A stretch of DNA of 64,000 nt from Prevotella sp. GTDB taxonomy: Bacteria > Bacteroidota > Bacteroidia > Bacteroidales > Bacteroidaceae. Positions 59,264 to 64,000 of this stretch are shown here, one piece after another. The stretch lies in contig JAFQQY010000048.1 of assembly GCA_017410365.1 (NCBI GenBank), positions 1 through 64,000 of the forward strand, given 5' to 3'. Numbering within the stretch: position 1 is the stretch's first letter; every line of letters starts with the position of its first letter. The notes beneath the pieces are model-generated. The model did no database searches. It worked only from the letters and a program-made list of their open reading frames with translations, and was not told the DNA's origin. The translations under genes were made by a program, and so were the position numbers.

Positions 59264-60127
59264 TTATAACCCAATTCCCACTCCAATGGTAAGAGGGAAG
59301 CACTTGGGCGCGATGTCTTTATTCAGAAGTGGAGTGATTGCCCCTCGCATGTATAAACTGAATCCTCCATATCCAATCTTCATGTCAAGATTTACCCCAA
59401 AGGGATTTATGTTGATGTCGTCAGATAGGGTTGTCTTGCCACCGCCACGTTTGATATATCTTGAATGCTCGTTCTCGCGGTATTCTAATGATGCACCGAT
59501 GCCTGCAAAGAAATTCATGCGCTCAGTCTCCAACATAAGTGCGAGACGCAACACATTGTAACTGATATAGCTCTTCTTCAGGTCAACACCCTCTACTGGT
59601 GCCATGTATGAATGGTTGTTATCAGTGAACAGCGCATAGTTGTTCTTGAAATGATGATGCACTTGTCCTACCTGCAGCCCTGCTACAATACCAAAAGTTT
59701 TTGCTTTGTTCAAAGGAATGGCTGCACTTCCTAAAGTGATACCCCATTCCCATGACTTTGAGTCGCGTGAGTGCATGGCAGGATTGCCGTTAAAGTCAAA
59801 AGCGCTGGCAGCTCCCATGCTGCGACCAAGGTAAAAGAAGGGCCAGTTGGCTTTGAAACGTTTGCGTCGCTCTCCTTGTTTCAAGATTGCCGGTATCAGT
59901 GGAGTGCTGACATATATTTGTTCCACCTCTTGACTGTCGCTATAAGAATACTGTGTGGTTTTGCTTAGCATCTCGCCATCTTGCCTGAATACGTTTATAA
60001 CGGTCTTGCCATTGTTGTCGCTAACCTTTATGGTTTTCCCGTTTACAACAAACGTGGTGTCGGTTGTTTCTTGAGCCATTGCAACGCTAGATGTGGCGAG
60101 GGCTAAAAATAATAAAATCTTTTTCAT
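59264..60127 (-). CDS. Outer-membrane beta-barrel protein of the sigma operon
   Basis: A 287-residue protein with a signal peptide (MKKILLFLALATSSVAMA). The first 60 residues carry a small soluble domain (TTFVVNGKTIKVSDN) and the rest is a barrel, ending in a hydrophobic strand (FPLTIGVGIGL). It is the last gene of a four-gene operon starting with an ECF sigma factor, a common arrangement in Bacteroidota. It may be the sigma factor's target or a partner in signalling; the function is unknown. Confidence 0.75.
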   Translation of the reverse strand: MKKILLFLALATSSVAMAQETTDTTFVVNGKTIKVSDNNGKTVINVFRQDGEMLSKTTQYSYSDSQEVEQIYVSTPLIPAILKQGERRKRFKANWPFFYLGRSMGAASAFDFNGNPAMHSRDSKSWEWGITLGSAAIPLNKAKTFGIVAGLQVGQVHHHFKNNYALFTDNNHSYMAPVEGVDLKKSYISYNVLRLALMLETERMNFFAGIGASLEYRENEHSRYIKRGGGKTTLSDDININPFGVNLDMKIGYGGFSLYMRGAITPLLNKDIAPKCFPLTIGVGIGL

Positions 60128-60144
60128 GTTATTTGTCTTTTCTT

Positions 60145-60585
60145 TTAATTCCTTTTATAGCAAATCTTCATAATATCGTCAACGGTTACTTTCCCTTCGA
60201 TATAGATAACTGCTCCCGTTCCGTTTATGGGATTTGTAAATACAACAAATCTGTTGTGGCCTTTTCTTGTAGGCGGCATCATCAGACAACCGCTTTGCAC
60301 TTTGCCGTCGTGTATCACTTCGCGGATTTTCTTCGCCTGTTTGCGGTCGGCTTCCACTAAGTCGGCAATCTCCTCTGCATAGCGTTTGTAGGTTAGAGTT
60401 TTAAACACATCTATCCTATGCCCTCTTATGTCAATGTCGTTCATTTCAACCATTGTGCATCCCTTGGAGTGTCCGTATTTGCTAAACACATTGTTGATGT
60501 GCAATCCGTTTTGGGCATTTGCATTACCGCTAATAAGCAGTAGGGTGGCAATTATAAGCAAGTTAAATATAATCCTTAGTTTCAT
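60145..60585 (-). CDS. Secreted small protein of the sigma operon (DUF6108-like)
   Basis: A 146-residue protein with a signal peptide ending NANA and a body with a basic, helix-rich centre (YAEEIADLVEADRKQAKKIRE) followed by a CLMMPPTRKGHNRFVVF strand pair. I recall similar proteins annotated DUF6108 next to Bacteroidota ECF sigma factors. It lies eight bases after the anti-sigma-like gene. Confidence 0.6.
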   Translation of the reverse strand: MKLRIIFNLLIIATLLLISGNANAQNGLHINNVFSKYGHSKGCTMVEMNDIDIRGHRIDVFKTLTYKRYAEEIADLVEADRKQAKKIREVIHDGKVQSGCLMMPPTRKGHNRFVVFTNPINGTGAVIYIEGKVTVDDIMKICYKRN

Positions 60586-60593
60586 ATATCGCT

Positions 60594-61016
60594 TTATTCT
60601 TCATCGTTTAACATTTGCAGAGCAGAGAATGCCAGTTCATTGTCTGCCGATACCAGAGTCAATGCTTTGTCTATCTCATTCTCAATAGCCGTCTTGTCTG
60701 TTGTTCTTATGCCGTCTGCTATCATATAATTGTTGTCGTCTTTCCCTAATGACAGACAAATCGTGACAAGTAGTGCTATGCAAGCCGCCATTTCCATAAA
60801 TCGTTTAAGCGTCAGCTTGTGCAGTTTTGCTTTTCTTGGTTCTGTGCCATCGCGTTCCTCTGCAACATAACCGAACAGAGCTTTGTATATGCACCATTCT
60901 TCAGGAATGTCGTTTCCGCAAGAAGCGAAATAGCTTCTAAGCGTCTGCTCTTCATTAGCAGATGTGTCACCATCCATATATTTGTCAAGCAATGCTTCTA
61001 TTTCCTTCTGTGTCAT
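60594..61016 (-). CDS. Putative anti-sigma factor
   Basis: A 140-residue protein with a soluble N-terminal part (residues 1-70), one membrane helix (MEMAACIALLVTICLSL, about 75-91) and a short periplasmic tail. The layout, and the four-base overlap with the ECF sigma gene, point to a membrane-bound anti-sigma factor. It probably holds the sigma factor until a signal is received. Confidence 0.7.
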   Translation of the reverse strand: MTQKEIEALLDKYMDGDTSANEEQTLRSYFASCGNDIPEEWCIYKALFGYVAEERDGTEPRKAKLHKLTLKRFMEMAACIALLVTICLSLGKDDNNYMIADGIRTTDKTAIENEIDKALTLVSADNELAFSALQMLNDEE

Positions 61017-61501
61017 TTGTTTCTGATTTTAATAAATTCTTCTCTGATTTTCTTTCTTGCCCTTGAGAGGTTCTGTCTGAGACTATCGGGAGTACATCCT
61101 ATTATTTTTAGAAGTTCTTCGTTTTCATATCCCTCTATGTCTTTCATTCTGAACACTTGGGCTTGTAGTGGCGGTAGGGTGTCAACGATAGAGCGTATTA
61201 TGCTGATTTCGTCTTTCAGTTCAACGGTATTGTCTGTTGTCGCAATATCTTTGTCTGTTTTTAGGTGGCATTCCATTTTGCTATGTCGCCAATGGTCAAT
61301 GTACCAATTCCGAATCATCTTTATTGCAAGTGCTCTGGTGTTGCCGTATTTGTCGAGTTCATGCCGAATACTCCACAGCTTGAGCATGACCTCCTGTACA
61401 GAATCCTCTGCCAAATCTTCATCTCCTGTCTGTCTGCGTGCCATGCTCAACAGTTCCTGTCGCATTGGCACAATCTTGCGGTTAAACTCTTCTAATTCCA
61501 T
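61013..61501 (-). CDS. ECF-type RNA polymerase sigma factor
   Basis: A 162-residue sigma-70 family protein with region 2 (TGDEDLAEDSVQEVMLKLW, then IRNWYIDHWR) and region 4 (LPPLQAQVFRMKDIEGYENE, then SLRQNLSRARKKI). ECF sigma factors direct transcription in response to envelope signals. It is the first gene of the operon with anti-sigma, secreted and barrel genes. Confidence 0.9.
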   Translation of the reverse strand: MELEEFNRKIVPMRQELLSMARRQTGDEDLAEDSVQEVMLKLWSIRHELDKYGNTRALAIKMIRNWYIDHWRHSKMECHLKTDKDIATTDNTVELKDEISIIRSIVDTLPPLQAQVFRMKDIEGYENEELLKIIGCTPDSLRQNLSRARKKIREEFIKIRNK

Positions 61502-61642
61502 GCTGCTTTTATAGAGAAGACGGATAAGTCTTGTTTTTGTGACATTAAAACGATAATTTTTTATTATGGATGGCTAAATAAACATTGTCAATGTTTTTGT
61601 ATGCATAAATATTCATGTTTTTTATGTGCCTCAAGCAACCGG

Positions 61643-61672
61643 TTGAGATGTCTTAAAAATATATTACTTTTG
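61643..61672 (+). promoter_or_regulatory. Strong promoter in the gap upstream of the NIF3 gene
   Basis: TTG (61643-61645), 19 bases, TACTTTTG (61665-61672). The transcript would begin right at the 22-bp repeats. Confidence 0.6.
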
Positions 61673-61683
61673 TACCTTTTAAA

Positions 61684-61749
61684 GAGAAATGCCAGATCTC
61701 TCATCGAGAAGTGCCAGTTCTCTCAACGAGAAGTGCCAGATCTTGATGA
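61684..61749 (+). repeat. Three 22-bp dyad repeats at a transcription start
   Basis: GAGAA-N7-TTCTC-like units start at 61684, 61706 and 61728, exactly 22 bases apart (two helical turns), each of the form GAGAAGTGCCAG(A/T)TCTC. They lie just downstream of the promoter at 61643-61672, where a bound protein would block it; a GATGAGAG further on can pair with CTCTCATC. The rest of the gap to 61960 has nothing recognisable. Confidence 0.65.
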
Positions 61750-61964
61750 GAGATTGGCGTAATTACTTATAATAGTTAATAAGAGCAGTTATAAGAACTG
61801 GTCGATTTGTTGGACAAGAAGTGGTTGTTTATACAAAAAAATGTATATTAATGTGATTCGTTTCTTGTGTTCAATAACTTGTGATTCTAATTTGTCTTTG
61901 CTTAAAAAAACTTAAGTATTGAAACATTCTTCATTCTTCATTCATCATTCTTCATTTTTATTTT

Positions 61965-61972
61965 TACCTTTG
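61965..61972 (+). promoter_or_regulatory. -7 box nearer the NIF3 gene
   Basis: TACCTTTG; the -33 region is a CATTCTTCATTC repeat with no clear TTG. Confidence 0.45.
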
Positions 61973-62009
61973 CACTTTGAAATAAAAGAGGAGGGATTGA
62001 AGAATTAGG

Positions 62010-62158
62010 GATTGAAACCTCCCCTTGCCCCTCCGAAAGAGGGGAGAAGGGATGAAGAAGATAGAGGGAGATAGAAGAAGATAGAAGACATTTGCATGTC
62101 AAGCATACGTCTGAACTCCTGAACTCCTACACTCCTTTACTCCTGAACTCCTTTTAAA
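62010..62158. repeat. Repeat-filled leader of the NIF3 gene
   Basis: CCCCTCCGAAAGAGGGG hairpin word, GATAGAGGGAGATAGAAG words and CTGAACTCCTACACTCC words. Confidence 0.8.
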
Positions 62159-62180
62159 TAAAAAATAAAGCTGAAGAAGC

Positions 62181-62963
62181 GTGAAAATTAAGGAAGTGTT
62201 GAGCGCCCTTGAACGATTCGCGCCTCTGCCATTGCAGGAAGGCTGGGACAATGCCGGCTTGCAAATCGGATTGACAGAGGCGGAAGTTTCAGGGGCATTA
62301 TTGTGTCTTGACGTCAACGAGGCTATTGTTGACGAGGCCATCGAAAAGGGGTGCAATCTGATTGTTTCCCACCATCCGTTGCTGTTCAAAGGACTTAAGA
62401 CCATCTCCGATGGCGACTATGTGCAGCGCACGGTGATGAAAGCCATCATGAACAGCATAGCCATTGTTTCCATGCACACGAACATGGACAATGCCAAGGG
62501 TGGGGTGAACTATAAGATTGCAGAGCATCTGGGATTGCAGGAGGTGAAGTTCTTCGCCGAGAAACCGGGTGCTGTCGAGGCAGGAAGCGGAGTAGTGGGC
62601 TTGTTGCCGGAACCAATGTCTGCAACAGCCTTCATACAGTTGGTTAAAGAACGTTTCGGCGTGAAGTGCGCCCAGTGCAACCAGTTGCTTCAGCGTCCCG
62701 TCCGCAAGGTTGCCATCTGTGGCGGTTCGGGCGATTTCCTGCTTGGCGATGCCATAGCACAAGGTGCCGATGCCTTTATCACGGGCGAGATGCACTATCA
62801 TGTTTATTTCGGTCAGGAGCAGAAGATACAGATATGTGTCATCGGCCACTACGAAAGTGAGCAGTTTACAAGTGAAATATTTAAATCAATAATCGAGGAC
62901 GAGTGCCCAGGACTGCCAGTGATGATTGCGCAGACAAGCACAAATCCTATAATCTATTTATAA
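62181..62963 (+). CDS. NIF3/DUF34 dinuclear-metal family protein
   Basis: A 260-residue protein of the NIF3 (YbgI/YqfO-like) family: WDNAGLQIG, DVNEAIVDEAI, VSHHPLLFKG, MHTNMDNAKGG and TGEMHYHVYF with the metal-ligand His/Asp/Glu pattern. Members form hexamers with two metals, have a suspected role in nucleotide, folate or metal handling, and are widespread. The start is GTG at 62181. The zinc-ribbon gene follows by three bases. Confidence 0.92.
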   Translation: MKIKEVLSALERFAPLPLQEGWDNAGLQIGLTEAEVSGALLCLDVNEAIVDEAIEKGCNLIVSHHPLLFKGLKTISDGDYVQRTVMKAIMNSIAIVSMHTNMDNAKGGVNYKIAEHLGLQEVKFFAEKPGAVEAGSGVVGLLPEPMSATAFIQLVKERFGVKCAQCNQLLQRPVRKVAICGGSGDFLLGDAIAQGADAFITGEMHYHVYFGQEQKIQICVIGHYESEQFTSEIFKSIIEDECPGLPVMIAQTSTNPIIYL

Positions 62964-62966
62964 TTT

Positions 62967-63797
62967 ATGGCAAAGAAAGATCCAACAGATTTGTCGGTAG
63001 AAGAGAGATTGAAAGCCCTCTACCAGTTGCAGACAGCCCTCTCGGCAATCGACGAGAAGAAGGCATTGAGAGGTGAGTTGCCTCTTGAAGTAAAGGACTT
63101 GGAAGACGAGATTGAAGGTCTGTCAACACGTGTTGAGAAGATACAGACAGAAATTGACGAGTATCAGAAGGCCATCGCACTGAAGAAAGGCGAAATCATC
63201 GAGGCTCAGGCAAGTGTTGACCGCTACAAGAACCAGCTCAACGAGGTTAAGAACAACCGTGAGTATGACACGCTGAGCAAGGAAATCGAGTTCCAGTCAC
63301 TGGAAATAGAGCTCTGCAACAAGAAAATCAAGGAGGCAGTGGCTCGCGTAGCTGAGCGTACAGCAACACTCGAGGATACTCAGAAGGTCATCGAGGAGCG
63401 CAAGAGCGACCTTGACGTGAAGAAGGCTGAGCTCGACGAGATTATGGAAGAGACACGTGCCGAGGAGGAGAAGCTCAAGGCAAAGGTTAAGGAACTGGAG
63501 GTAAAGATTGAGCCACGTCTGCTTGCATCGTTCAAGCGCATCCGCTCAAGTGCCCGCAATGGTCTTGGCATGGTTTACGTTCAGCGTGATGCCTGCGGTG
63601 GTTGCTTCAACAAGATTCCGCCACAGCGCCAGCTCGACATCAAGATGCACAAGAAGATTATTGTGTGCGAGTATTGTGGCCGTATCCTCATCGACCCAGA
63701 ATTGGCTGGTGTTAAGACAGCTGCTCCTGTTGAGGACAAGAAGCCACGCAAGCGTGCTATTCGCAAGACAAAGAAAGACGACGAGGGTGCTGAGTAA
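62967..63797 (+). CDS. Coiled-coil zinc-ribbon protein
   Basis: A 276-residue protein with long heptad-type helices (about residues 5-190) and a C-terminal C4 zinc ribbon (CGGCFNKI and CEYCGRIL), then a basic tail (KPRKRAIRKTKKDDEGAE). This family is almost always next to NIF3 in Bacteroidota, and shares it with some other phyla; it probably binds nucleic acid or a NIF3-related partner. It is cotranscribed with the NIF3-family gene. Confidence 0.9.
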   Translation: MAKKDPTDLSVEERLKALYQLQTALSAIDEKKALRGELPLEVKDLEDEIEGLSTRVEKIQTEIDEYQKAIALKKGEIIEAQASVDRYKNQLNEVKNNREYDTLSKEIEFQSLEIELCNKKIKEAVARVAERTATLEDTQKVIEERKSDLDVKKAELDEIMEETRAEEEKLKAKVKELEVKIEPRLLASFKRIRSSARNGLGMVYVQRDACGGCFNKIPPQRQLDIKMHKKIIVCEYCGRILIDPELAGVKTAAPVEDKKPRKRAIRKTKKDDEGAE

Positions 63798-63821
63798 CAC
63801 AGTGATTTAGTTCTTTTTTTA

Positions 63822-63883
63822 AACAACGAATTAAACGAATTACGCTAATTTATTCTTATTGATAATTCGTTTAATTCGTTGTT
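63822..63883. terminator. Very long inverted repeat after the zinc-ribbon gene
   Basis: A perfect 21-bp stem, AACAACGAATTAAACGAATT (63822 on) with AATTCGTTTAATTCGTTGTT (63864 on), loop of 20 bases. It stands between convergent genes and likely ends both transcripts. A third AATTCG copy lies at about 63920-63938. Confidence 0.8.
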
Positions 63884-63942
63884 GTTTATAAAGAAAATCA
63901 AACTCAGGAATTAGTGTTAATTCGCGTAATTCGTGGTTTTAC

Positions 63943-63999
63943 TTACAACACACTGTCCTCAACAATGTGGCCGTCAAGCAGATTTATTGTGCGCTCGGC
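63943..63999 (-). CDS. C-terminal end of an ABC transporter ATPase
   Basis: The last 18 residues read AERTINLLDGHIVEDSVL, the usual end of an ABC ATPase of the LolD/MacB type (an AERTI...LDGxIVED pattern). The gene continues to the right of the window. Confidence 0.7.
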   Translation of the reverse strand, partial: AERTINLLDGHIVEDSVL

Positions 64000-64000
64000 A

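Overview
The window looks like a chromosomal segment from a Prevotella-like member of the Bacteroidales (Bacteroidota). The evidence is mixed. Many genes are preceded by the Bacteroidota promoter pattern (TTG/TTTG, about 20 bases, then TAnnTTTG). There is a type III glutamine synthetase, a TonB receptor under a cobalamin riboswitch, large secreted glycan-active enzymes (GH106-like, GH43, BNR-type), secreted proteins with a common C-terminal tail resembling type IX sorting tails, and FNT, DUF554 and DUF5020 genes typical of the group. No tRNA was seen, and only a solitary 5S-type rRNA.

Layout. 0-4 kb: a cut-off ORF, a glyoxalase-fold (VOC) gene, a formate/nitrite-type channel, and an AAA_14 ATPase preceded by three operator-like palindromes, followed by a 2-hydroxyacid-dehydrogenase-like gene. 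4-11 kb: a minus-strand vitamin B12 operon (riboswitch, BtuB-like receptor, BtuG-like propeller, very large GLUG-repeat secreted protein). 11.2-22.7 kb: a defence-like island. It has an AlbA_2/Schlafen-type gene, the solitary 5S rRNA, and a six-gene operon with two orphan proteins, an SF1 helicase, a PLD-family protein, a DUF1257/Ycf35-like protein and a Ycf46-like AAA ATPase. 22.8-25.3 kb: aspartate-dehydrogenase-like, FKBP isomerase and an orphan secreted protein. 25.5-37.7 kb: GH106-like and GH43 enzymes facing a sugar-acid cluster (DUF1537 kinase, PdxA2-like dehydrogenase, iron alcohol dehydrogenase, SSS symporter, DapA-family aldolase). 38-40 kb: DUF554 and DUF5020. 40-45.7 kb: a RiPP-like peptide cluster (HTH regulator with a structured leader, two paralogous radical SAM/SPASM enzymes, a six-cysteine precursor, a ClpP-like protease, an ABC exporter, a small Cys-rich membrane protein). 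46-51 kb: glutamine synthetase III, N-carbamoylputrescine amidase, agmatine deiminase. 51-56 kb: two secreted tail-bearing proteins. 56-64 kb: a NUC-type nuclease lipoprotein, a BNR-repeat enzyme, a sigma/anti-sigma/outer-membrane operon, a NIF3-family protein, a zinc-ribbon coiled-coil protein and the end of an ABC ATPase.

A striking genome-wide theme is several families of short, wordlike repeats in almost every gap between about 23 and 62 kb. The same repeats are inserted in frame inside coding sequences: at least five times in the sugar-acid kinase, once in the GH106-like enzyme, once in the DUF554 protein, and at the C-terminus of the iron alcohol dehydrogenase.

The best candidates for undescribed biology are the RiPP-like cluster with its ClpP-like protease and pseudoknotted leader RNA, the helicase-PLD-Ycf35-Ycf46 operon ending against a lone 5S rRNA, the B12 operon whose surface proteins appear to use a C-terminal sorting tail instead of a lipid anchor, and the frame-preserving repeat insertions. 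All functions are assigned by reading motifs and recalling families; no database search was run.
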